This document shows positions 26,502 through 34,725 of a stretch of 64,000 nucleotides of DNA, in pieces. A program made the translations under genes and the position numbers. The stretch covers positions 124,001 through 188,000 of the forward strand of contig NCEU01000001.1 in NCBI GenBank assembly GCA_002280855.1. Direction: 5' to 3'. The notes beneath the pieces are model-generated. The model saw only the letters and a list, made by a program, of their open reading frames with translations, was not told the DNA's origin and did no database searches. How positions within the stretch are numbered: the stretch's first letter is position 1; each line of letters starts with the position of its first letter. Source of the stretch: Sphingomonadales bacterium 32-65-25 (lineage in GTDB: Bacteria > Pseudomonadota > Alphaproteobacteria > Sphingomonadales > Sphingomonadaceae).

Positions 26502-28108
26502 ACAACCGGCTCTATTACGGCGACAATCTCGATTGGCTTTCCAATGAAAAAGCCTTTCCCGATGAAAGCGTTGATCTGGTCTATCTTGATCCGCCGTTCA
26601 ATTCGAACGCCACCTACAGCCAGTTGTTCAAATCGCCGGACGGCAAGACGGCAGACAGCCAAATCGAAGCCTTTGAAGATACGTGGAACTGGGGCACTTC
26701 GGCCGAAGCCGCCTATGATTGGGTGCTGAAAGGCCACAACACCGATGTGGCGCAGTTGCTGCAAGCGATGCGCGGCTTCCTGCACGATAATGCGTTGATG
26801 GCCTATCTTGCCATGATGGCGGCGCGGTTAGTGGAATTGCACCGCGTGCTGAAACCCACCGGCAGCCTCTATCTCCACTGCGACCCCACCGCGAGCCATT
26901 ATCTCAAGCTGCTGCTGGATGGGGTGTTTGGGCCTGACGGCTTCACAAATGAGGTAATCTGGCAGCGCACCAACACAAAGAGCCACGCCTTCACGCGTTT
27001 TCCGTCGACCCACGATGTTGTCTTGGCATATCGGAAATCTGATGCCGCAACGTGGCACACCCATTATCTCCCGCACAGCGAGAAGCTCATCAAGTCGCAC
27101 TATTCCAATGTCGAGGAAGGAACAGGCCGGCGATATACGCTTGGCGACACTCTGAATCCGAACCCTAATCGACCAAATCTGACCTACGAATGGAATGGAC
27201 TGACCCGCGTTTGGCGCTGGACGCGCGAGCGGATGCAGGAAATGCATGATACCGGAAGGCTGGTTTACACCAGTTCCGGAATGCCACGTTACAAACGCTA
27301 TCTTGACGAAATGCCCGGCACTCCAGTTACGGATGTGTGGACGGACATTCCACCGCTCAACTCCCAAGCCCAAGAACGCCTCGGCTACCCCACGCAAAAG
27401 CCGCTGGTGCTGCTGGAACGCATCATCAATGCCTCGTCCAATCCCGGCGATGTGGTGCTCGATCCGTTCTGTGGCTGCGGCACGGCGGTGCATGCCGCCG
27501 AAAAGCTGGGCCGGCGCTGGATCGGGATCGACATCACCCACCTGAGCATCGCGCTGATCGAAAAGCGCATGATGGATGCCTTTCCCGGCATCGCTTTCGA
27601 GGTGGAAGGGCGACCGAAGGATCTGGATTCAGCGCTGCAACTGGCTTTGCGCGACAAGCATGAATTCCAGAAGTGGGCGGTCACCCACGTCGGCGGGCAG
27701 CCGTGGAGGGGCGGTCAGAAAGGCCCGGACGGCGGTATCGACGGGCTGATCTTCTTCAATGGTTTCGACGCCAAGGCCGAAAAGTCCAGCCACGAAAAGG
27801 CGATCATTTCGGTGAAGGGCGGGCTGAACAAGAATGTGAATGATGTTGCCAGTCTGGTCGAAACCATCGGCCGCGAGAAAGCCGCGTTGGGTATATTGCT
27901 CGCCGCTGCGCTGCCGACGAAACAGATGGAAGCCCGCGCGGCAGCGGCGGGCTTTTACGATCCCGGCACCGGCGTAGCCGTGCCGCGCATCCAGATCATC
28001 ACGCTGGCCGAATTGTTCGCCGGCAAGCGCCCGGTGATCCCGAATGTGAACCCGGCAATGTTTAAGGCGGCGCCGGTGGAGGCGAAGCAACAGGGCAAAT
28101 TGTTCTGA
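26498..28108 (+). CDS. DNA methyltransferase (beta-class, Mod-like) with C-terminal PD-(D/E)XK-like domain
   Basis: 536 aa from ATG 26498. Motif IV DPPF is at 31-34 (YLDPPFNSN) and motif I DPFCGCGT starts at 322, so the order IV before I makes it a beta-class amino-methyltransferase (N6-adenine or N4-cytosine). The target-recognition region lies between, about residues 145-290. The last 150 residues contain GPDGGIDG (D415) and AIISVKGG (K440), the pattern of Mrr-like nuclease folds, followed by REKAALGILLAA. Such fused C-termini occur in other methyltransferases, and whether this one cuts is unknown. No separate restriction or specificity gene is adjacent. The locus is enclosed by nested inverted repeats. 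Confidence 0.9.
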   Translation: MNNRLYYGDNLDWLSNEKAFPDESVDLVYLDPPFNSNATYSQLFKSPDGKTADSQIEAFEDTWNWGTSAEAAYDWVLKGHNTDVAQLLQAMRGFLHDNALMAYLAMMAARLVELHRVLKPTGSLYLHCDPTASHYLKLLLDGVFGPDGFTNEVIWQRTNTKSHAFTRFPSTHDVVLAYRKSDAATWHTHYLPHSEKLIKSHYSNVEEGTGRRYTLGDTLNPNPNRPNLTYEWNGLTRVWRWTRERMQEMHDTGRLVYTSSGMPRYKRYLDEMPGTPVTDVWTDIPPLNSQAQERLGYPTQKPLVLLERIINASSNPGDVVLDPFCGCGTAVHAAEKLGRRWIGIDITHLSIALIEKRMMDAFPGIAFEVEGRPKDLDSALQLALRDKHEFQKWAVTHVGGQPWRGGQKGPDGGIDGLIFFNGFDAKAEKSSHEKAIISVKGGLNKNVNDVASLVETIGREKAALGILLAAALPTKQMEARAAAAGFYDPGTGVAVPRIQIITLAELFAGKRPVIPNVNPAMFKAAPVEAKQQGKLF

Positions 28109-28114
28109 GAAGAA

Positions 28115-28145
28115 AGCGGGACCCCGGATCAAGTCCGGGGTGACG
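28115..28145 (-). repeat. Inner inverted repeat of the methyltransferase locus, right arm (31 bp hairpin)
   Basis: Hairpin ACCCCGG-atcaagt-CCGGGGT, six bases after the methyltransferase stop, inverted relative to 26176-26206. It could also act as a transcription end point. Confidence 0.9.
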
Positions 28146-28189
28146 ATCCGGGGTAATGGGTGCTTGATGGATTGAGGGCCGCCTCAAAT

Positions 28190-28229
28190 CAAACGGGTGC
28201 AGGGACTGCGTCCCTGCCCGCCGGAGGCC
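28190..28229 (-). repeat. Outer inverted repeat of the methyltransferase locus, right arm (40 bp)
   Basis: Inverted copy of 26115-26154 with one mismatch. Here the internal palindrome is complete: GCAGGGACTGCGTCCCTGC. The 44 bases between the inner and outer right arms include a short repeat of GATCCGGGGT and no gene; the rest, to 28349, is pyrimidine-rich leader of the ATPase gene. Confidence 0.9.
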
Positions 28230-28349
28230 CCCTCTTCTCCTCCCCTTCCCTCCTCCAACAAACTGATTCGCAATTCGTAAACTCTTAAAGCGTACAAACA
28301 CTCTCGCGATTGGGGTCGCTGGGGCGGTTGGAGTGCAGGAGAGCTGCGC

Positions 28350-29879
28350 ATGGCCGTTCCCGATATTCAGTTTGACGCGAGGGTGAGCATGCAGATTGGC
28401 GAATTGCTGGTAGCGGCCGGGTTGGTCACGCAGGCGCAGATCGAGCAGGCGATTGATCGCCAGCACGACGCGGGCGGCCGGTTGGGGCCGAACCTGGTGG
28501 CGGTGGGTGCGATCTCGCCGGAGGAACTCGCGCAGTTCGTGGATGGGGTTCCGGTGGAGCCCTCCACCGTGGCGGAAACCGGCCTGCCCGAGGCGTTTCT
28601 GATCGATCTGATGTTGAAGTTCCTGTTTATCGGCACGGCGGAGACGACGGCGGAATTGAGCGCGGCGTTGCGCTTGCCGCCGGGCTTGGTGACGGAGCTG
28701 TTGGAGGCGGCCACACGGGGCCAGATGGTGGCGGCGCTGGGCAGCGTTGGCGGCGGCCAGTTGGGCATGCGGTATGAATTGACGGATACCGGCAAGGTGC
28801 GGGCGCGGGAGGCGATGGCGCGTTCGGCTTACTCCGGGCCGGCGCCGGTGCCTTTGGAAGTTTATGCCCATTGGATCGAACGCCAGAAGGTGACCAACGA
28901 GATCATCGACGCTGCTGGCATGCGCCGTGCGTTTGATGGCCTGGAAGTGGCCGATGAGCTGGTGAACAAGTTGGGCCCGGCGATCACCATGGGCCGGGCG
29001 CTGTTGATGTATGGCCCGCCCGGCAACGGCAAGACATCGGTGGCGCAGCGGCTTGATCGCGTGTTCCGCCATGTGATCCACATTCCGCATGCCGTGCTGG
29101 TGGAAGGCCAGGTGATGACGGTGTTTGATCCCGATGTGCATCTGCCGGTGGATCGCGATGCCGCTGTGGCGCGCCCGCGCCTGGTGGCGTCGCTGTACCG
29201 GGATGAGGCTGATGGCCGGTTTGTGCCGTGCCGCCGGCCGTTCATCGTGACGGGGGGTGAACTCACGCTGGAGATGCTCGATCTGAAGCATGAGAGCGGC
29301 GGCAATTTCTATACCGCGCCGCTGCACATGAAGGCGGCGGGCGGCGTGTTGCTGATCGACGATTTCGGGCGCCAGATGGTGTCGCCCACCGCGCTGCTCA
29401 ACCGCTGGATCGTGCCGCTGGAAAACCGGGTGGATTATCTGAAGCTGGCCACCGGCAAGAGTTTCCGGGTGCCGTTCCAGACGGTGGTGATTTTCTCCAC
29501 CAACCTGGCGCCGGCCGATCTGATGGACCCGGCCTTTTTGCGCCGCATTCCGTACAAGCTGGAGATTGGCCCGCCTTCAGCCGAAGCGTGGCGGCGAATT
29601 TTCAAGAGCGTGGCAGCCGCGAACGGCATCGAGGCCGAGGATGGCCAGATCCGCGCGATCGAGCATGATCTGACCGTGACGCAGGGGCTTGATCTGGCTG
29701 CCTATCAGCCGCGGTTCCTGATCGAACAGATTGTGGCCTCATCCCGTTTCAAGGCGCAGCCGCCGGCGCTGCACCGCGAACTGGTGAGCCTGGCGCTGGC
29801 CAATCTTACCGTGGGCCGCAGCCCCGGTGGCGGCGACGGCGTTGGGATGGGCAGCGGATCACTGGCCAGAGTCGCCTGA
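28350..29879 (+). CDS. AAA+ ATPase with N-terminal MshEN-like domain and winged helix
   Basis: 509 aa. Residues 15-38 (QIGELLVAAGLVTQAQ...) and 44-67 (RLGPNLVAVGAISPEE...) are two 24-residue motifs separated by exactly five residues, the pattern of the MshEN cyclic-di-GMP-binding fold. Residues about 85-155 look like a winged helix ending YELTDTGKVRARE. The AAA+ core follows: Walker A GPPGNGKTS (222-230), Walker B VLLIDDFGR, sensor 1 FSTNLAP and an arginine-finger candidate in FLRRIPY. It is not a GspE/PilB secretion ATPase, because those signature boxes are absent. Probably a cytoplasmic c-di-GMP-responsive ATPase; its target is unknown. A ribosome site CAGGAG precedes ATG 28350. Confidence 0.8.
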   Translation: MAVPDIQFDARVSMQIGELLVAAGLVTQAQIEQAIDRQHDAGGRLGPNLVAVGAISPEELAQFVDGVPVEPSTVAETGLPEAFLIDLMLKFLFIGTAETTAELSAALRLPPGLVTELLEAATRGQMVAALGSVGGGQLGMRYELTDTGKVRAREAMARSAYSGPAPVPLEVYAHWIERQKVTNEIIDAAGMRRAFDGLEVADELVNKLGPAITMGRALLMYGPPGNGKTSVAQRLDRVFRHVIHIPHAVLVEGQVMTVFDPDVHLPVDRDAAVARPRLVASLYRDEADGRFVPCRRPFIVTGGELTLEMLDLKHESGGNFYTAPLHMKAAGGVLLIDDFGRQMVSPTALLNRWIVPLENRVDYLKLATGKSFRVPFQTVVIFSTNLAPADLMDPAFLRRIPYKLEIGPPSAEAWRRIFKSVAAANGIEAEDGQIRAIEHDLTVTQGLDLAAYQPRFLIEQIVASSRFKAQPPALHRELVSLALANLTVGRSPGGGDGVGMGSGSLARVA

Positions 29880-29883
29880 GCCG

Positions 29884-30756
29884 TTAGTTCCAGCCGAACC
29901 GCACGCCGTAGCTGAGGCCCACTGAAACCTGATCGCGCTGCCCGCGCAGGCGGATGAGCGAGGATTCCGCCACCACGTCGCCCAGGCGATCATAGCTGGT
30001 GAACAGGGTGAGCGCGCCGTTCCTGCCGAAGCGGCCCAACGGCTTGGTGAGCGCACCGGAGACGCCGGCGGAGATCAGGCCGGAGCCGGTGGTGAAGGCT
30101 GGCAGGCCAGCGGCCGCGGCTTGCAGCGGGGACACGCCGAAATAGATGTTGCTGTAATCACTGTCGGCCCAGGTGGCGCGCAGGGACAGGTTCCACAGCA
30201 GGCTGGCGTCCTTCTTGCGGTCGCTCCAGCCGATGATCGTATCCGCAATCAGGCCATCATGGCCGCCGGCGCCCTGCCGCACTTCGGCGCGAAGGCGCAG
30301 CTTGCCGTTCACAAGGCTTTTCTGGGCAAAACCGCCGAACTCGCCGGCCAGGCCAACATCGCCCATACCGCGCAGCGCCGTGGAGCCGCCGGTTATGAGG
30401 AAGGGCGAGCCGCCGGTGTTTTCCTGCCGGCCAAAGCGGATCTTGGCGAGCGGACCGATCTTCCAGCCATCCTGGTTCACCGCGTTCCAACCCAGGCCAT
30501 CGGGGACGGAGAGGAAGACGGCATCCTTATAGTTGAGGCGCAGATCGGGGAAGATCGACAGGCCGTGATCGCGGCTGCCCTGCCAAACCGGCGCGTAGAT
30601 GGGGGCGATGCCGAGGCCGAGGGTCCAGGCCTTGGGCGCGGGCGGGCGCTGGGCCTGCGCGCCTTGTAGGGTGGTCGGCACGCCGGGCGCTGGGCCTTGC
30701 TGGGCCAATGCGGGGGCTGCGGTGATCAGGATCAGGGCGGCGGCGGGGCGGATCAT
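29884..30756 (-). CDS. MipA/OmpV family outer-membrane protein
   Basis: 290 aa with a signal peptide (IRPAAALILITAAPALAQ). The mature part alternates polar and hydrophobic residues as in a beta-barrel; GLGIAPIYAPVWQGS near the N-terminus and the terminal YGVRFGWN fit MipA/OmpV proteins (scaffolding or porin-like roles). Start 30756 is chosen; a longer open frame upstream runs antisense to ydcH and has no family resemblance. It ends 4 bases from the convergent ATPase gene. Confidence 0.85.
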   Translation of the reverse strand: MIRPAAALILITAAPALAQQGPAPGVPTTLQGAQAQRPPAPKAWTLGLGIAPIYAPVWQGSRDHGLSIFPDLRLNYKDAVFLSVPDGLGWNAVNQDGWKIGPLAKIRFGRQENTGGSPFLITGGSTALRGMGDVGLAGEFGGFAQKSLVNGKLRLRAEVRQGAGGHDGLIADTIIGWSDRKKDASLLWNLSLRATWADSDYSNIYFGVSPLQAAAAGLPAFTTGSGLISAGVSGALTKPLGRFGRNGALTLFTSYDRLGDVVAESSLIRLRGQRDQVSVGLSYGVRFGWN

Positions 30757-30925
30757 GGGGGAGCCTCGGGCGGGTTGGGGGTGAAATCGCGATAGCGGGA
30801 TTGTTACGGAACCGCAATGTGGCCGTTCCGCCCACGGCCCGGCACACGTTGGCAGCGCGCCGGCACCGGGCGGCAACAGGCCGGCACTGATTGGTATCAG
30901 ATACGCAATCGCCACGATGGGAAGT

Positions 30926-30952
30926 GGAACCAAGGCAGCCCACATTGGTTCC
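30926..30952 (+). promoter_or_regulatory. Stem-loop in the ydcH-dksA leader
   Basis: Perfect eight-base inverted repeat GGAACCAA (30926-30933) and TTGGTTCC (30945-30952), 25 bases before the ydcH start. There is no T-run, so it is not an intrinsic terminator. It could be an operator or a leader RNA hairpin. The rest of the 221-bp divergent gap shows no gene. Confidence 0.4.
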
Positions 30953-30977
30953 AAGACAAACCCCTTGGGAGCATCAC

Positions 30978-31226
30978 ATGAGCCATCTGCCGCAGGATCT
31001 GCACGACATCTTCCCCGCCGCCGCCGACCGGTTGCGGGAACTGAAGGAGACGGACCGGCATTTCCGCACGTTGGCCGATCGTTATGCTGTGCTGGATGAT
31101 GAAATCCGCCGCAGCGAAATGGGCGTGACGCCGGCGATGGATGATGTCCATGCCGAAGGCCTGAAGAAGGAACGCCTGGTGCTGCTGGATCAGATTGCCG
31201 CCATCCTGGAAGGAGAAAAGGCATGA
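30978..31226 (+). CDS. YdcH family protein (DUF465)
   Basis: 82 aa, ATG 30978 after a GGGAG ribosome site. Two helices forming a likely coiled-coil hairpin: AAADRLRELKETDRHFRTLADRYAVLDDEIRR and LKKERLVLLDQIAAIL, the DUF465/YdcH pattern. Function of the family is unknown. Its stop overlaps the DksA-like start as ATGA, tying the two together. Confidence 0.85.
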   Translation: MSHLPQDLHDIFPAAADRLRELKETDRHFRTLADRYAVLDDEIRRSEMGVTPAMDDVHAEGLKKERLVLLDQIAAILEGEKA

Positions 31227-31537
31227 ATGTCAATGAGATCGCAGCCGAACTGCGTGCGCGGTTGACCGAGTTTCAGGCCGAAATCGCCCGGCTTGAACAG
31301 GCCACCATCCAGCCGCTTTCGGCCAAGTTTGCAGATCAGGCCAATGATCTGGAAGAACTGGCGACCAACGAAGGCATGGAAGTGCAGCATATCCACGAAG
31401 CCGAGCAGATCCTGGCCGCGCTGGCCCGCATCGAGACTGGCCAATATGGCGAATGCGAGGTGTGCGGCGGCGATATCGCTCCGGCCCGCCTGGCGGCGCT
31501 GCCGACGGCGACGCGCTGCATCAAGTGTGCGGCGTGA
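31223..31537 (+). CDS. TraR/DksA-type zinc-finger protein
   Basis: 104 aa. The four-cysteine zinc finger is CEVCGG at about 78-83 and CIKC at 99-102, with spacing of the DksA/TraR family. The N-terminal 70 residues form a coiled coil (ARLTEFQAEIARLEQAT). Full-length DksA binds RNA polymerase with ppGpp; this shorter form may do so more weakly or lack that role. It is coupled to ydcH by a 4-bp overlap, which hints that the two small coiled-coil proteins act together. Confidence 0.85.
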   Translation: MNVNEIAAELRARLTEFQAEIARLEQATIQPLSAKFADQANDLEELATNEGMEVQHIHEAEQILAALARIETGQYGECEVCGGDIAPARLAALPTATRCIKCAA

Positions 31538-31578
31538 TGACGGGTGACAGGGGGCAGCGGGGCGGCTAACCACCGGGC

Positions 31579-32166
31579 ATGAGCCCGTTGCCCCACCCTG
31601 TCCCGTTCACCCGTTTTGGCGAATGGCTGGCTGCTGCCGAAGCAGCAGAACCCAATGATCCCAATGCGATGGCGGTTGCCACGGCGACTCCGGATGCGGC
31701 GCCGTCGTTGCGCGTCGTGCTGCTGAAGGCGTGGGATGAACGCGGGTTCGTGTTCTACACCAATCTCGACAGCCAGAAGGGCAACGAGCTGGCAGCCAAC
31801 GCGCAGACGCATCTGAATTTCCACTGGAAATCGCTGCAACGCCAGGTGCGCATCGGCGGCCGCGCCGAACTGGTGAGCGATGAGGAGGCGGACGCCTATT
31901 TCGCCACCAGGCCGCGCGAATCCCAGCTCGGCGCCTGGGCCAGCCTGCAGAGCCGCCCTTTGCCCGACCGCGCCACCTTCGAAGCCCGCCTCAGCGAAAT
32001 GGACGCCCGCTTCCCCGCCGACGTGCCGCGCCCGCCGCGCTGGAGCGGGTGGCGCGTGGAGCCGGAACGCATTGAATTTTGGCAGGCCCGCGATGGCCGC
32101 TGGCACGAACGTGAAGTGTATTGGCGAGAGTCTGACGGTTGGCGCTTTGGGCTGGTCTATCCCTGA
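31579..32166 (+). CDS. pdxH: Pyridoxamine 5'-phosphate oxidase
   Basis: FMN enzyme that makes pyridoxal 5'-phosphate, 195 aa. Family landmarks: NAMAVATATPDAAPSLRVVLLK, GFVFYTNLDSQKGNEL, FHWKSLQRQVRIGG, and the C-terminal GWRVEPERIEFWQ with RLHDR-like end replaced by RWHEREVYWRESDGW. Slightly short at the N-terminus, as in alphaproteobacteria. Its stop TGA shares a base with the ATG of the next gene. Confidence 0.95.
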   Translation: MSPLPHPVPFTRFGEWLAAAEAAEPNDPNAMAVATATPDAAPSLRVVLLKAWDERGFVFYTNLDSQKGNELAANAQTHLNFHWKSLQRQVRIGGRAELVSDEEADAYFATRPRESQLGAWASLQSRPLPDRATFEARLSEMDARFPADVPRPPRWSGWRVEPERIEFWQARDGRWHEREVYWRESDGWRFGLVYP

Positions 32167-32999
32167 TGCGCCTGCCGTTCACGCAAGTTGATGCCTTTGC
32201 CGATGGTGCCTTCACCGGCAATCCGGCGGCGGTGATGTTTCTCGAACGTTGGCTGCCGGATACCGTGCTTCAGGGCATCGCGGCCGACAACAACCTGTCT
32301 GAAACCGCGTTCCTTGTGGCGCACGACGGCGCCGAGGCCGATTTCGAACTGCGCTGGTTTACGCCCAAGCTGGAGGTCGCGCTGTGTGGCCACGCCACGC
32401 TCGCCAGCGGGCATGTCGTGCTTGATGCCCTGCCTGATCTGCCGCTGGCGCGATTCCTTACCCGCGAGGCTGGCCTGTTGACCGTGGCCCGCGCTGGCGA
32501 TGGCTTGGCGATGCGCCTGCCGGCCTTGCCCGCTAACCGTCCGGTGACGCAGGCGGAAGAAGCCGCCGTCTCCGCTGCGCTGGGCACCTTGCCGGTGGAG
32601 GTGTGGGCGCGCGGCGGCGATTATCTGGTGGCGATGTTCGATTCACCGGATGAGGTTCGCAGCTTGCAGCCTGATTTTACTGCCATTCTGGCGCTGGCGC
32701 CGGGTGTGGACCTGATGCTGATCGCCACGTCACCAGGTGAAGATACCGAAGTGCTTTCCCGCGTGTTCGTGCCGGCCTGCGGCGTGGATGAAGACCCGGT
32801 GACCGGCAGCGCCCATGCTGTGATCGCGCCACTGTGGGCTGCCCGCTTTGGCCGGCCATCGTTTACCGCGTTTCAGGCCAGCGCCCGTGGCGGGCACCTG
32901 GCGTGCCGGGTGGAAGGCGCGCACGTCATTCTCACTGGCAAGGCCCGCACCGTGATCCGCGGCGAGTATGACTTGCCGGATGCCGCTGTCTCCGGCTAA
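32166..32999 (+). CDS. PhzF family epimerase/isomerase-like protein
   Basis: 277 aa, ATG 32166 in a TGATG overlap with pdxH. The N-terminus PFTQVDAFADGAFTGNPAAV and NNLSETAFL (conserved glutamate) are typical of PhzF/DapF-fold isomerases, and GSAHAVIAPLW is the second half's conserved loop. The physiological reaction is unknown for most members. It precedes dapF, which shares the same two-domain fold, by 10 bases. Confidence 0.9.
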   Translation: MRLPFTQVDAFADGAFTGNPAAVMFLERWLPDTVLQGIAADNNLSETAFLVAHDGAEADFELRWFTPKLEVALCGHATLASGHVVLDALPDLPLARFLTREAGLLTVARAGDGLAMRLPALPANRPVTQAEEAAVSAALGTLPVEVWARGGDYLVAMFDSPDEVRSLQPDFTAILALAPGVDLMLIATSPGEDTEVLSRVFVPACGVDEDPVTGSAHAVIAPLWAARFGRPSFTAFQASARGGHLACRVEGAHVILTGKARTVIRGEYDLPDAAVSG

Positions 33000-33009
33000 C
33001 GCCGGGGTC

Positions 33010-33813
33010 ATGACGCATTTCTTCAAGATGCACGGGCTGGGAAATGATTTCCTCGTGCTTGATGCGCGCGAACAGCCGATTGCGCTGAGCGCCGCGCAGG
33101 TGCGTGCGCTGGCTGATCGCCACACCGGCATCGGTTTCGATCAGTTGATCCTGATTGAACCCAGCGCCAGCGCCGATGTGCGGCTGCGCTTCTGGAACAG
33201 CGATGGCGGCGAAGTGGCCGCTTGCGGCAACGGCAGCCGGGCGGCGGCAACCTTGCTGGGCGGTCAGCACCGCATTGAAACCGCGGGCGGCTTGCTGGAC
33301 AGCAACGCGCATGCGGGCGGTGCCGAGGTGGACATGGGTGCGCCGCGCTGGGACTGGGATGCGGTACCGCTGGCTTACCCGATGGACACCGGCAACTTGC
33401 CGCTGGCCTGGGACGATCTGGACCATCCGGTTGCGCTTTCGGTGGGCAATCCCCACGTGGTGTTCTTTGTGCCCGATGCGGCGGCCGTGGCGCTGGAACA
33501 GATCGGCCCCACCATCGAAGTTGATCCGGTGTTCCCCGAACGGGTGAATGTCGGCATCGCGCAGGTTACCGGCCGTGATCACCTGATCCTGCGCGTGTGG
33601 GAACGTGGTGCCGGCGCGACCCTGGCGTGTGGCACCGGCGCGGTGGCGGCAGTGGCGGCGGCGCAGCGGCGCGGGCTGGTGGATGCTCAGGTGCGCGTCT
33701 CCTTGCCCGGCGGTGATCTGACCGTGACGCGGCGCGACGATGGCCATCTTCTGCTCGCAGGGGCAGCGGTGATCGCCTACACCGGCGATGTTGATCTGGA
33801 GCGTTTCGCATGA
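33010..33813 (+). CDS. dapF: Diaminopimelate epimerase
   Basis: Converts LL- to meso-diaminopimelate for lysine and peptidoglycan synthesis, 267 aa, cytoplasmic. The two catalytic cysteines are seen: C72 in ACGNGSRAA and C207 in LACGTGAVAA. The N-terminus FFKMHGLGNDFLVLD is the family signature. Starts at ATG 33010; its stop overlaps ftsY as ATGA. Confidence 0.97.
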   Translation: MTHFFKMHGLGNDFLVLDAREQPIALSAAQVRALADRHTGIGFDQLILIEPSASADVRLRFWNSDGGEVAACGNGSRAAATLLGGQHRIETAGGLLDSNAHAGGAEVDMGAPRWDWDAVPLAYPMDTGNLPLAWDDLDHPVALSVGNPHVVFFVPDAAAVALEQIGPTIEVDPVFPERVNVGIAQVTGRDHLILRVWERGAGATLACGTGAVAAVAAAQRRGLVDAQVRVSLPGGDLTVTRRDDGHLLLAGAAVIAYTGDVDLERFA

Positions 33814-34724
33814 GCTGGCTGGGGAAGCTGACCCAAGGGTTGGCAAAATCGACCAAGCGCCTGGCAGACAATATCACCGGCCTCGCCACCGGCACGTTGC
33901 CACTGGACGATGAGCGGCTCGACGAGATCGAGGAAGCGCTTATTGCGGCCGATCTTGGGCCGGCCGTTGCGGGCCGCATCCGCGAACGGCTTGCGGATCA
34001 GAAGTTTGCCAAGGGCATTGATGAAGCCGGCATCCGCACAGTGGTGGCCGAAGAAGTGGAGAAGGTGCTGGCGCCGGTCGCCCTTCCGCTGGCCATCACG
34101 CGCCGGCCACAGGTGGTGCTGGTGGTGGGCGTCAATGGCAGCGGCAAGACGACGACGATTGCCAAGCTGGCCCGCCTGTTTAAGGCCGATGGCAAATCAG
34201 TGATGCTGGCCGCCGGCGACACCTTCCGCGCAGCCGCCATCGCCCAACTGAAGATCTGGGCCGACCGGGTGGGCGTGCCGATCATTTCGGGCGAACAGGG
34301 CGGCGATGCGGCCGGCCTGGCGTTTGACGCCGTCAAGCGCGCCATGGACGAAGGCATCGATGTGCTGATCATCGATACCGCCGGCCGGCTGCAGAACAAG
34401 GCCGGCCTGATGGACGAGTTGGCCAAGATGAAGCGGGTGATCGGCAAGCTCGATCCTTCGGCGCCGCACGACGTGCTGTTGGTGCTGGATGCCACCACCG
34501 GCCAGAACGCACTCAGCCAGATCGAGGTGTTCAGTCAGGTGGCGGGCGTAACCGGTCTGGTGATGACTAAGCTGGACGGTTCAGCCCGTGGCGGCATGCT
34601 GGTGGCCGCGGCGGAGAAATACCGCCTGCCGATCCACGCCATCGGGGTTGGTGAAGGGATGGACGATCTGCAACCCTTCGATGCCGGCGAATTCGCCCGC
34701 GCTCTGGCCGGCGCAGAGGACTGA
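33810..34724 (+). CDS. ftsY: Signal recognition particle receptor FtsY
   Basis: GTPase receptor that docks SRP-ribosome complexes at the inner membrane, 304 aa. N-domain helices from SWLGKLTQGLAKSTKRLADN; G-domain boxes GVNGSGKTTTIAKLA (about 108-122), DTAGRLQNK, and TKLDGSARGG. No long acidic A-domain is present, as usual in alphaproteobacteria. Coupled to dapF; ends 1 base from the convergent GGDEF-EAL gene. Confidence 0.96.
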   Translation: MSWLGKLTQGLAKSTKRLADNITGLATGTLPLDDERLDEIEEALIAADLGPAVAGRIRERLADQKFAKGIDEAGIRTVVAEEVEKVLAPVALPLAITRRPQVVLVVGVNGSGKTTTIAKLARLFKADGKSVMLAAGDTFRAAAIAQLKIWADRVGVPIISGEQGGDAAGLAFDAVKRAMDEGIDVLIIDTAGRLQNKAGLMDELAKMKRVIGKLDPSAPHDVLLVLDATTGQNALSQIEVFSQVAGVTGLVMTKLDGSARGGMLVAAAEKYRLPIHAIGVGEGMDDLQPFDAGEFARALAGAED

Positions 34725-34725
34725 T

